Shown here: piece after piece, positions 1 to 11,000 of the stretch | How the letters are laid out: each line of letters begins with the position of its first letter | How positions within the stretch are numbered: position 1 is the first letter of the stretch | Assembly (NCBI GenBank): GCA_964019415.1 | Contig: OZ025881.1 | Location: 2,979,780 to 3,043,779, forward strand | Direction of reading: 5' to 3' | Source: Ianthella basta | Lineage: Eukaryota > Porifera > Demospongiae > Verongiida > Ianthellidae | Length of the DNA: 64,000 nt | The notes under the pieces: generated by a model | The model's input: the letters and a program-made list of their open reading frames with translations, nothing else | Told to the model about the DNA's origin: nothing | The model's database searches: none | Position numbers and translations under genes: made by a program

Positions 1-1053
1 TAAGCACAGTACATTATGTAATCATAAACAATGACTTATAGAATGTAAATGGCTGTCGTGGCACATCTGTATTGTTGAGCTGTGACGCCACAACCTTACC
101 TTGCATGTTGTTACCCATACTCTACACCATAACTGCAATAGGTTATGTAATAGTAGTGAGCGATAGCAGAATCATCAATTGCATTACAGTTCATGCTGTG
201 CTGTGCAAGGTTACCTACCAAAGGCCTTTGCAATTGTATGCACAGTTGAAAGAGCAGTCATATCTGAAAATCCTCTATCCATCTCAGTATTAACCTGGGA
301 AATGTATGCAGTGATACCATATTCAATGTCAAGCACCTTTCCAATTATCGAATCAAACAGCATTAGCAGCAAGTCACATAATATACCTTATAGGGAATAC
401 ATGAATACACACCTCCACCACACTAGAAGCGCACCAACACCATCAAGACACCAACAAGTATTCTAAGCCAAGGCAAAAGTGCTCATCCACTGGCGAGAAG
501 ACTTTCAATGTGCCTGAAATAGAACAAGTCTGAGCTGTGCTTTCCTTTATCACCTCGGAAGAACAACTATTTGCTTACGTTGTTGCTGTCCCTTTCGCTA
601 GCTAGTTAGCTAATGTGAACATGTCCACTTGGACTGCCGGTTCAAGAGATGCAAAAGGGACTAGCAAAACACCTTCCCTCTGCCAATAGAGTACTCGTTG
701 CTGCCTTTCAGAAGCGAAGAATGGGTAGCAGGTTAGGCTTTCACTTATGGAGCAGTGAGGTCACACTTTGCAAAATTCGTAATCTCAGTAGACCACAACG
801 GGTGGGATTCATCTTTAAAAGTGTAAGGAAGGAGTTTGAGTGCTTGTTTTTCTTGCTAGTGTTCTAGATGGCACACTAGCGTTCTTTAACTTCCATAAAG
901 ATTGGCCATAAAGCACACTGCAGGATTATGCAATGTAAAGTACTCAAAATTCCTTTGATCCGCCCACACATGTCAACTATAAGTTAGTTATAACTGGCCC
1001 ACAGATGGCTAACTTAGACAAGCTACACTATAATATTTTGCACTAGGACTCAC

Positions 1054-4000
1054 ATATCCAGGATGCACTGCAGACACCACAACTCCTTTGCTGGTCACCC
1101 TTCTCTGCAGAGCAGCCCCCATCATGATCTATGCACATAATGCACACCAATTTCATGAACAGCCTCAAAACATTTGCATGTCAAATTATGTTAGTGATCA
1201 GCACCTGGTCTAGTAATAATTGCCAACTGACACTCAGGATAACAGTGTCATGCTTGCACCACAATGATTTGCATGTCAAATTAAGTTAGTGATCAGCACC
1301 TGGTCAAGCAATAATTGCCAACTGACACTCAGGATAACAGTGTCATGCTTGCACCACAATGATTTGCATGTCAAATTAAGTTAGTGATCAGCACCTGGTC
1401 AAGCAATAATTGCCAACTGACACTCAGGATAACAGTGTCATGCTTGCACCACAATGATTTGAAGTGTCAAATTAAGTTAGTGATCAGCAATGATTTGCAT
1501 GTCAAATTAAGTTAGTGATCAGCACCTGGTCAAGCAATAATTGCCAACTGACACTCAGGGTAACAGTGTCATGCTTGCACCACAATGATTACCACGTAAG
1601 TTCTAATTTTCATGGGACTTTACTTTCGCAAATTTCATAAGGAAGTCGGCATACGTGAAAATATTTTCTTGTGAAAGTTTCATGCTTTACACTTCCAGTA
1701 TGTAAATACATTGCATATGTTACCAATACAAATAACCAGGTGACCATTCACGCAAACATAATCGCAAATTACCCTTCCAAATGATGATTCGCGAAATCTT
1801 GTGAAAATTAGAGCTTACATGGTACTACACTGTGAAAATTGAGCTTATGGCCCTCAAGTCACACAGCGACTCCACCCCCTCAACACACACGCATGTTGCT
1901 CACATTGAAGAGTTTGGAGTTACTGTATTGTTTGAGTCTGCCATAGTTCTGTTCACCCTGGAGGTTAGCAGGATTGAATGGCATGGCCTGAGCGTGCATC
2001 ACTGATGACACAATGACCACTCTGGCATCAGGTGTTGAAGACAAGATGAGTGGGAGGAGCTCCAGAGACAGCAGAAAGTGACCAAGGTGGTTCACCTGTG
2101 TGGAGAGAATACACAATCAGCATTTGATTATCCACAAAGAAATACGATCTCATTTCTCAAATGAGTTACTTCATACATCTGCCCACACAGAAAGAGGCAC
2201 AAAACAGACACATGCATGCTTTCCTAACATGCTGCTCTAAATTACTATATAATAAAACAACATGCTCATACTTGAAAATGCATCTCGTGTCCGTCTTCAG
2301 TTTTTCCTAAAGGAGACATTGGTAGATGATTAAAATACATAATGTTGCAAGCATGCACATTACTGGGGATAACCCTCAGCCATCATACAGCAAATGTACA
2401 GGAAGTGCACAATGTTGTGCATGCTTAGTTTGCAGCAAGCAGACATTAAAATCTGATGAGTCACATGGCCTTGACTGAACCATGAAGGGCACTCACCAAA
2501 TGGCACGGATACTATCCCTGCATTGTTGATGAGGAGGTGAAGCGGCAATCCTTTCTGTTTGTAGTCTTCAGTGAACCTCTTTACAGACCGTAGAGATGCC
2601 AAGTCCAGAGGCATGAACTCCACACTGATGGACTTGTCTGGATGCTCCTGAGACACCTCCTCAGTCATGCGGGCGATGGCCTGAAGTGGAGGCAAGTGAG
2701 ATTCTGATAGTGAAAAGGCTTAATCATGGCACAACTTTCAAGGCTACACACACTGTTGGGAGTTGATCCCATGGGAATTTCTTTAATGCTAAGTTAAATT
2801 AAGGGATGAACCTCTAAAGCCAAGTAATGGAGAGTACCAAATTCACACGACATCAAATCCTTTGGAGTTAGCTTACAAATGTATAAACTAAAGGGAAAAG
2901 TAACAACCCATGTCATTATCCATGTTTACACATCACAATATCCTTCCCAATGCCAGAAAGATGGTTGCTACTAACATCAAGCCAGCTTCCTAGTGAGACA
3001 ACATTGTGATTGTTTTGACAAGAATTAAAATAACAGTATGGATGGACAGGGTGACTAGCGTAAAGTGCAGCTACTTGGAGAAATGGACTTAGAGGTCAAA
3101 ACTGACTCTATAGTCAGGATATAATTGTTTGCTGACTCCTGTAAGGCTGACATTCCAGTGCATTCAGAGAACTATGACACCTTGATGTAGTTTACTGTTA
3201 GAGTAAAAAAGGGAAGCCATCCTGGCTAATTCAGTGAAGAAACTTGCACACAGAGCATAGTCGCATGCAATTGCCAGCTCCATTTGGGTGGAACCGTCTG
3301 AGGACCTTGTGCAAGCTTTTAGTTGTGCCAGACGATTGCAATTCTTGTTCAACATCTACACAGTGCTGTCAGATGCCTGTTCAACCAGAAGGCATCAACG
3401 ATTCTGAATGGTTAGGCCAAAATTTTGGCGAAAACATTGTCCACTTTGGCTACATTCTAGGCTCTACCTTGTGGAAAGGAACACATTCAAGACTACACAG
3501 AGTGTTGCCAATTGCATGAAATACTTCTCCCTATCCTTCATCCATGATCACCACCACCACACACCACACACCACAGCTTGCACTATACAAAGTTAATCAC
3601 CTCTACCTGGAGGAAGGGATTACACATCCAAGGCTACACGGATCAATTGACCTGTACAGACATGATATTATTTATACCACAATATCAGACAGCACGGTAG
3701 TGCTGTCTACGTAGCTATAGGAATGGTGGTGATTGTTTGTATGCTGTAATACAAACGGAAAGTAGCACTACTCCTGAACAGTACTAAGAACCGCCACAAG
3801 AAACTGCTTACAAGGAAGGGAGGCTGTACAGTATACACAGCTAACCGTACTTCCACGCGTGCACACGCTGTTGCAAAGAAAGCGCCAAGTAGTTTTTGGG
3901 GGCTACAGCCCCTAACCCCCCTGCTCTGCTGTCCTAGCCTACATCACAACTATCCCAACATAGGTAATTGCAATATATCTTTGACCCACCTACCACCCAG

Positions 4001-6848
4001 ACACAACCCACATTGACACAACCAACAAAGCTGTGTGGGTTGCTGGGCATAATGGGTGCTACACACCCTGCCATGATTCAGAGAATGTCCCTTTGTTGCC
4101 ACTGTTGTTTGGAAGCCTTAAAAGTTGACCAACCCATGTGTAATTTGCATTCCATAAAAAGTAGAGAAACAAGGGTGTGTAAAAATGTTTCCTCCAAAAA
4201 CAAGGGCAGATGTAGGGATGGTGCAGTGTGTACCTGCAAGGTATGGCAAAACCACCTGGCGGAAAAACTGTAGGAACAAGGAGGAGGGCCGGTCCATGCA
4301 AAGAGGGGGGCCAGCCAGTCCATACAACAAGGAGGAGGGCCGGTCCATGCAAAACCCAGGTCATTAACATGCGCTGACTTTGAATATGTTTTCACCAACC
4401 CTACATCTGCCAACATTTTGCTGCGACTCCGACTACTGCATGCCCATTCCAGCTTTTCAGCTTCCCCTTTACACCCATAGGTACAGCCTTACAATTTTCC
4501 CATCTTTCTGCTTTGTTGCATGTGCTCTGTACACTAGTTAGTAGGTTAATCCTTGCAAAATGCTTGCTACTCAATCTACTTTGCTGTGCTCTAGAATCTA
4601 GGCCCTCCTGCTCTTCCATGCAATCCATTACATGTTTCAATGTAACAGCTTGCTGCAGGACCCACATTCTTTGGATTCATCACTTATGTAGCTATGCATC
4701 TTGCTCCACCTTGAGACCCTGGAAAACCACCCAGCTCAGCTACTAGTACATGTTATTGCTTACCATTGCTCTTCACTATATTGCTGCCTGCAAACTGGTG
4801 CACCCATGCACTTTCGGGCCCTCTCTGTTTGGCTCTACACTGTAAAACAGTGGTGGTTTTAGGCCATGGCCACCAGTGGTGGTTCTCGGGGACAAGCAGT
4901 GGTTTCAAACAACCACTGTAACACCTTTAGTCCCTGAGAAACACCAATGGTGGTCTGAATCCAACATTGTTTTACAGTGTACACCGGCACAAACATTGTA
5001 CACTTCACTGTCAACACTTGCAAAGTTCAAATTAACTCCCATTATCCAGGATACAAATGGCTTATACAGTGTACATAGTGTAGCTGTACATGTGCCATGG
5101 TGCACACCAGACTGCAATTGGCTATTCAGGCTTTCCTCATTAGTGCTTCAGTCATGTACATGGATGTATGCATGCAACATGGTGTATATATGTACATGAG
5201 AACATGTAGCTGGAATGGGCATATGCAGGCAATAGGATGGTCTCCTGTGGCAACCCTTGTTATGTATAGGTTAAACCCTAGCTTCTTCCGGTGTTACAGG
5301 ATATCACCTCGGTGATATCCTGTAACACCTAAGAAGCTAGGGTTTAACCTATTTGTAGCCTATCCCATATAGACAACATTCGCACGAAGATTCGGGTCCG
5401 GATTTCGAAGAACCGTGCAAGAAGAAAAAGAAATCTACAGCTTTCCAGAACAGCCGACGACACGCTTCGCCCCTCCAGTGTCGCCAGGCAAGATGTCTGA
5501 GATTTGTAACGGCTACGTTCCGCCGACCACAGTGAGAGCGACCAACTGGGCAGTTCGCGCTCTGGACGAGTGGCGGAAAGAACGTAACAAGCGCTGCAGC
5601 GAAAGGTACCCTTAGGCCTCCTTGAGCGCCCTGCTGCTGAATCTGTGGCTTGCTCGTTTTGTAGTGGAGGCTAGGCGAGCAGACGGAGATCCGTATCCGC
5701 CTACCACAATCGCCAATTGTCTGGGCTTTCGCCAAGAATTGCGATCGACATTGTCCCAACTTCATGGACCGAGAAGGAGCCCTGGAAGTTCGATATCACT
5801 ATCTAACTGACATACATATTGCACCGTGTACTCAGCATTCACATGAAAAAGCAGGCTACATGCTACTGCAGACAGTAACACATATCGACGCGTGCACACA
5901 CGCACACACATGCACACACACACTAGGCCTAACACACACACACACACAAGCATATAATAGAGAATGTTGTTTCAATTAGTGGGGTGACAGTTGTTCAGGA
6001 TATCTCAACTAGACAGACCCTTTGATCTTTAGCCTAACCAGGCTACAATGCACACTCACATGTACAATTGCACTATAATACGCAGGTGGGGAAACAGAGA
6101 AGGGTAGCAAGACCGCAAGCGCAGCAAAATGTTGGCAGATGTAGGGATGGTGAAAACGTACTCAAAGTCAGCGCATGTTAATGACCTGGGTTTTGCATGG
6201 ACTTGCCCTCCTCTTTGTTGCATGGACCGGCTGGCCCCCCTCTTTGCATGGACTCCTTGTTCCTGCTTTTTTTCGCCAGGTGGTTTTGCCGTACCTTGCA
6301 AGTACACACTGCACCATCCCTACATCTGCCCTTGTTTTTGGAGGAAACATAATAGTGGCCATGTAGCTACACAGAGTGTTGCTTATAAGTACATTGAGCC
6401 AAAAGCTAGCCCTCGTGGAATACTTTCAATTTACGTTCCCTGTCCACCACGTATGACCAGTACCACCCGGCAGCAACCTCCATGCTCCCGTGCACAACCC
6501 AACTATTCGCCCACTTGCGACGACTCCCCATGGCCACGCTCCACTCACTCTCACCACCAGGCACACCCATCCCGCACCCATCACTAGTGCACAGTTACTC
6601 ATACCACGACTCGACTACTTCACAGGGAAGCTACATGTATTCTAGGCGACAGCACACACATCAAGAATCTGTGCAGTGTGCTAGCTTACATTTCTGGCTC
6701 TCTCTTCGCTCCTACATGCAATGACGACATGCGCTCCCAGCACGGCCAGTCCTTTGGCCGTCTCGTATCCAATCCCAGTGTTTCCGCCCGTCACAACGGC
6801 CACTCTACCGCTCTGGTCAACCTCGGGATAGGACAAACGAGTACCCAT
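1054..6848 (-). CDS. SDR gene E, RDH/WWOX/DHRSX-like (5' exons only)
   Basis: Classical SDR, expected to be an NAD(P)-dependent oxidoreductase of retinoid, polyprenol or similar lipid alcohols/ketones; the substrate cannot be read from sequence. Exons on the minus strand: 6690-6848 (ATG at 6848), 2497-2680, 2272-2306, 1904-2095 and 1054-1128, all with GT donors and AG acceptors. Exon 1 carries the cofactor motif TGGNTGIG, exon 2 ends in NNAG, and exon 4 has the catalytic Ser (VSS) and YSNSK. Exon 5 encodes the MMGAALQRR...VSAVHPGY segment. Exons 6-8 would lie left of the window. The exon 1-2 intron holds the 2.7 kb insert at 3685-6350. The nearest paralogue is gene D. Confidence 0.85.
1170..1592. 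repeat. 95-bp minisatellite in intron after exon 5 of gene E
   Basis: A unit of about 95 bp, recognisable by ACAATGATTTGCATGTC, starts at 1261, 1356 and 1451. A partial unit and a further unit end near 1592. The paralogous position in gene D (about 27470-27560) has a single unit. The expansion is therefore specific to block 1. Confidence 0.85.
4206..4411 (+). repeat. Small TIR repeat R1, copy 1
   Basis: A repeat of about 206 bp with inverted ends GCAGATGTAGGGATGGTG (right end slightly diverged). Its interior contains short direct repeats built on GGGCCGGTCCATGCAA. Copies occur at 6135-6330 (opposite orientation) and 9251-9404. Probably a non-autonomous DNA element; the family was not identified. 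Confidence 0.6.
5267..5350. repeat. Near-perfect palindrome (hairpin MITE-like)
   Basis: The left arm begins TAGGTTAAACCCTAGCTTCT and the right arm is its inverse, meeting at a centre near 5308. Only about two positions mismatch over roughly 40 bp per arm. It directly precedes the Crypton-like fragment. Confidence 0.8.
5360..5810 (+). pseudogene. Crypton / ZMYM-QRICH1-type (DUF3504) fragment with in-frame stop
   Basis: Plus-strand translation gives [19 protein letters not shown] followed, after a TAG at 5613-5615 in the same frame, by [18 protein letters not shown] and [13 protein letters not shown]. This matches the N-terminal core-binding part of the Crypton-derived proteins ZMYM2/QRICH1/KIAA1958, whose genes come from Crypton tyrosine-recombinase transposons. 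The catalytic recombinase domain is absent. The GC content is higher than in the surroundings. With no downstream catalytic part and an internal stop, I call it a broken transposon fragment. A domesticated exon is a less likely alternative. Confidence 0.65.
5886..5950. repeat. CA-rich microsatellite
   Basis: Interrupted (CA)n and (CACG)n runs directly visible. Confidence 0.85.
6135..6330 (-). repeat. Small TIR repeat R1, copy 2
   Basis: Second copy of the R1 repeat, inverted relative to 4206-4411. Its ends are GCAGATGTAGGGATGG at left and the reverse complement at 6312-6330. Confidence 0.6.
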
Positions 6849-7140
6849 TGTATTACTCCGCTGATCACCAACTGTAATAATAATTAATGGTGATGCTGGT
6901 ATAAACGTATACCGTATTAGTCCGAATAGAGGCCCCGCCTCTACTTCTTTCCCGCGGAAGTTTTGACCCGCCCTCTATTCGAGCCCGTCTTCCATTAAAA
7001 TATTTATCCTAATACTTGGCCTTGTTTCCAATATAAATTCAGTGGTATATAGTATTGTGTCTCCGGGCATGGGGGGAATGACTGCAAGTCAAGATTCGCT
7101 CGCCACTAGATCTGTCGTGAAAGAGAGCGTTGTTAGGAGC

Positions 7141-7226
7141 TAGTCTCGTTCCCAGCCCACCACTTCCGCTAACAAAATGGCAACGGCCATTTTGTTAGCG
7201 GAAGTGGTGGGCTGGGAACGAGACTA
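7141..7226. mobile_element. 86-bp palindromic MITE, TAGTCTCG ends, 9-bp TSD
   Basis: The element starts TAGTCTCGTTCCCAG and ends with its exact inverse; the arms are about 40 bp around a short loop. It is flanked by direct repeats GTTAGGAGC at 7132-7140 and 7227-7235. The 8-bp terminus is identical to that of the 5.4 kb transposon at 34424-39822, which also has a 9-bp duplication. It is probably mobilised by that family. Confidence 0.85.
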
Positions 7227-7415
7227 GTTAGGAGCCAACACATGTATAAGGTGGAAGCGGCTTCCTTGGTCGTCTTCTCTGCGCACTCAGCGGCTTTCAA
7301 CTTGAAGGAGACATCGTCAGGTAAAGTAAGGTAGGGGAGTGGGTTTCCGAACAGGGCGCCGCGCTTCGCCTGCACGCAGTAGAACAGCGTCCGTTTCTGT
7401 ATGTAGTTAGCACAA

Positions 7416-7622
7416 GAGTCAATGTATAAACTGACACAACGAGAAGCTGTTCCTTCGAATGCAGACGCAGTGCGGCGCAGTGTTCGGAAACGCCATCTTG
7501 TTCGGAACCCCCCCACTTTACCTTAGGGGGTTTCCGAACAAGATGGGGTTCCGAACACTGCGCCGCGCTCCGTCTGCATTCGAAGGAACAGCTTCTCGTT
7601 GTGCCAGTTATTACATTGACTC
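7416..7622. repeat. Foldback (long inverted repeat), arms about 90-100 bp
   Basis: The left arm begins GAGTCAATGTATAA and includes CGAGAAGCTGTTCCTTCG. The right arm carries the inverse and ends CATTGACTC. The centre is near 7510. A third, diverged direct copy of part of the arm (GGGTTTCCGAACAGG...) lies at 7338-7400. Confidence 0.75.
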
Positions 7623-8049
7623 TTGGTTCCTACATAAACCTCTGTCCTGATTGCGTAAAGCTCAACTTCCGCTCATGCTCTCGTACGTGAGCTGTCTACC
7701 ACACGTGCACACACATGTACACTTGCGCATGATAGAGACAGCATCCGCAAATATTGCAGGTACATAATCATGACTGACAAATAGCCCCCAGGGTATGTAC
7801 AGGTATCAACTGGAATCCAGCGCAGGCACGTATTGTCACTGTATAAGATTCTGAATGAAAGAGTATAATTAAACGCGTAGCTAGCTAGCTAGCATTGTAG
7901 CTATGGCTATATATATCTACTTCATAATGATTGCTATAGTTAGCTCCCTACGAGGCCCTCTGCTCAGATTGACTCCAGGAAGACATAACTGCATCTCCTC
8001 TACAGTATGACTAGTCTCTCCCCTGCTAATCCTCTTTGGGTAGCTATAG

Positions 8050-11000
8050 CTAATGAGGGTTTGATGTGGCTGCTGAATCACTTTGCAGTGGTAATTCAGT
8101 AGCCATTTTCTGATCTGTGATATTTGTAGGTGGCTCTTGCAGCTCCTCTGTTGTTCCATTGATAGCTACATCTCTTCTTCCTTGCTCTTGAACCTTTTCC
8201 ATATGCACAGTGTGCTTTTCTGTTTGATACTCTGTCTCCTTGCTTCCATACTCACTCCGAATGTTGGCAGAGAGGTAGTCCTTGAGCAGGTTACAGCTGG
8301 TCTCCCACAGCTGCTCCTGGTGGATCTGGTTCCTGTGAAATGCCATAGATGAGACACAAGCTGAATGTATACTATAGACGGATATGTGGGACATTTACAT
8401 GATGTCAATAGCTAGAAATATCTAAATTAAACTATGCTAATGATTGCAAATCAAACCCTAATTTCTATTCCAAAGAGACTGATGATATTCACATACAGCC
8501 TCTACACTTATAGTGCTCACTGAGTACTTCCCTAAGTTACCTTGCTACAGCTGAGGTGTGAGCTGGTCGGCAGTTACTGTAGTAGACAAATTCCTTTGCG
8601 TTGAGTTCTGGGTTAATAGCAGCATTCAAGGAGGTGGCAGCACCTTTCACACAGTTTCTTGAGAAGCCTATAAGAGAGCAATATTAATGCAAGAGCATCA
8701 TCATGATGGCTGCGATGACAGACATGTATTTGCTGGCATTACAAACTGAAGCGGACTGAATGCATAGCTACATTACGGACTCAGGCATGCATGCATGCTG
8801 CATTAAAGCTACTTAAGATAGCCAGTGCCTCAGTTCATCTGTAGGGTCACTGGGGGCACATCATGTGCTCAAGTGCAGTAGTAGTGCAGGGCCATAGCAC
8901 CAAGATAAAAACCAGTCAGGCCATAGGTGACGTGACGCAAACTAGGGGGGCTGGGGGCATGCCCCCCAGGAAAAGGTTTGAAATTTAGATGTTCTGTGGG
9001 TACGTTTGGAGCAATTCTAGGCCCATCAACACTTCAATAAGTATGATTAAATGTAACATAGACCAACTGTTACAGGCACTTACAGCAGGAAAGGTGATCA
9101 AGTGCCATGTAACAGGTAATATAGTGCATTGAAATAAGAAGATAGCGCATTAAAAATTGAAATATAGTGTTTTTTTGGCTGTCTCTCCGACGCTAGGCAG
9201 CACAAATCTCTCCTACCCTTGACTAGAAGACACCATCAATGCAAAGGGTGTGTAAAAATGTTTCCTTCAAAAACAGGAGGAGGGTCAGTCCACGCAAAGA
9301 GTGGGGCCAGCCGGTCCATGCAACAAGGAGGGCTGGTCGATGCAAAACCCAGGTCATTAACATGCGCTGACTTTGAATACGTTTTCACCATCCCTACATC
9401 TGCCAACATTTTGCCGCACTTGTGGTCTTGCTACCATCCCCAGTTTCTCCGCCTGCAAGAGTACATGTGAGTGTGCAATAACAATTAAGGGTTGCCACAG
9501 GAGACTATCCTATTGCATGCATATGCCCATTCAAGCTACGTACATGTTCCCATGTACCACCATGCTGCATGCATACGTCCATGTACAGCGGATTTATGCA
9601 ACCTTGCAACAGTTCCCATACCTGGGTAGTCATTACCTAGGATACAAACAGGGTGATATATAATAGGTGAGTACAGTACCAGTCCGTATTCGAGGTAACA
9701 ACTGCCCATGGTGTGGGAACTGTTGCAAGGTTGCATAAAATTAATCCGCTGTACATGACTGAAGCGCTACCGTGCTGTCTGATTTTGCACGGCAATCGAT
9801 TAACACACCATTTTATGCATCAGAAATCGGCAAAAAACGTCATGGAACATCTGTAAAATGGCTGCCGCCGTTAAGGTTGGTTAGAGGACTAAGTATCTGG
9901 CTATTCCTTGTTCAAACTAAGTCCTGCAGCACTGTAAGACAACTCTGCTTTTAGAACGTTGTTTAACCTTAGGTCAGTACCCCCCCCTCTCCCAGTTTGA
10001 AAGTGTGTTTACAATGCATATCTTCAATATTTAGAATTTTTGTTCCAGCAGCAAAAACCAATCCGGCCATGGCCGGACCGGCCGGACTGGGTGCTACGGC
10101 CCTGTAGTGAGCATGTGCATCACTGACAGTACTAACTTAAAGCTAGTGTTCAATAATGTCATAGAGGCTTATTGCCATGTTGTTCTATACAGGCACATAG
10201 CAATGATGCAGCAGAATCAATCAACATTTGACTGCATGTTTCAGCCACATAGGCCATGCAGGCCTTCATCAGCTGCATAATATAATTATACAAAACTCTT
10301 TGTATGCAGCTGATTTGTATGGTTTGTATGCAGCTGATGAAGGCTTATGTGACATATTTCCTGCACTCAGTTGTTGATTGCTTCTGCTACGTCATTGCTC
10401 ATGGCTTTAAGCAGTCAACTGCACCAATGCTCATATGGGTGTGCAGTAAGGCATGCATGGTTCAAAGGCATATTCACATGCAAATCTTACCCAATAATGC
10501 TAAAAGAGACATCAAGGTTGCGATAGCAGTCATGTCCGCCCAACCTCTAGGCAGCTCACTGTCAACCTAGCATATACAGTAAATGTGCGTAGATGATACT
10601 ATAACATATGCATTGCAGTAAGATATATATGTGTGCGCGTAACATATAATACAAGAGATACGCCATGTATGGTATATTAATGTAGTTACAAGTGTCAAAT
10701 CATGATTCTGACTATGAAATGATGGCAAACTATGAAAGAAGTAATTCAAACCAACATTAACCAACTACCTAGCGTGCACGGCCAAGAGTGTGAAGGATGA
10801 AGAAAGATTCTCCTGCTCATTTTGTTAAATGTACCATCAAGTTCAATGTAAGAACAGTCATACATACTGGCGCCATGGACTATCTTATAGTTCTAGTAGG
10901 CAGAAGATTTGTGAAGCTGGAAGTGTGAAGATGTGTTGGACAGCCTGTCATCATTCTATTCCGCAGAATATATAAGTTGTAACAGTTACACAATTTTGGT

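Larger units (their letters stand above)
3685..6350. mobile_element. 2.7 kb composite insert in intron 1 of gene E
   Basis: Block 2 reads straight through this point (near 29675), so 3685-6350 is extra sequence. It contains two oppositely oriented copies of a small repeat (4206-4411 and 6135-6330), a near-perfect palindrome (5267-5350), a Crypton-like coding fragment (5360-5810) and a CA-rich run. It looks like several insertions nested or stacked in one place. No clear target duplication was found at the outer borders. Positions 4440-5260 contain no gene I recognise; a pyrimidine-rich strand there resembles antisense of an old coding relic. Confidence 0.6.
6912..7624. mobile_element. 0.7 kb palindrome-rich insert between genes E and C
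   Basis: Block 2 joins the two flanks directly near 30246 (CGTATA followed by GGTTCCTAC), so this segment is extra. It holds a 713-bp unit with an 86-bp MITE (7141-7226) and a long foldback structure (7416-7622). No long ORF is supported. Confidence 0.65.
8887..10104. mobile_element. 1.2 kb hAT-like insert in intron 6 of gene C
   Basis: The ends are inverted: CAGGGCCATAGCACC at left and, read inward from the right, CAGGGCCGTAGCACC. The paralogous intron in gene B (near 31555) lacks it. TAGTG is repeated at 8882-8886 and 10105-10109. CAGGGCC-type ends suggest hAT, but hAT elements usually make 8-bp duplications, so the assignment is tentative. No transposase is encoded. The insert contains R1 copy 3 and a hairpin at 9581-9757. 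Confidence 0.7.

Noticed and set aside
4059..4416. Overlapping minus-strand frames of about 100 codons over 4059-4416
   Set aside because: They fall in the R1 repeat; the apparent protein repeats (WTGPPP...) come from its GGTCCATGCAA sub-repeats.
5349..5765. 138-codon minus-strand frame
   Set aside because: Antisense to the Crypton-like fragment, which has clear family motifs on the plus strand.
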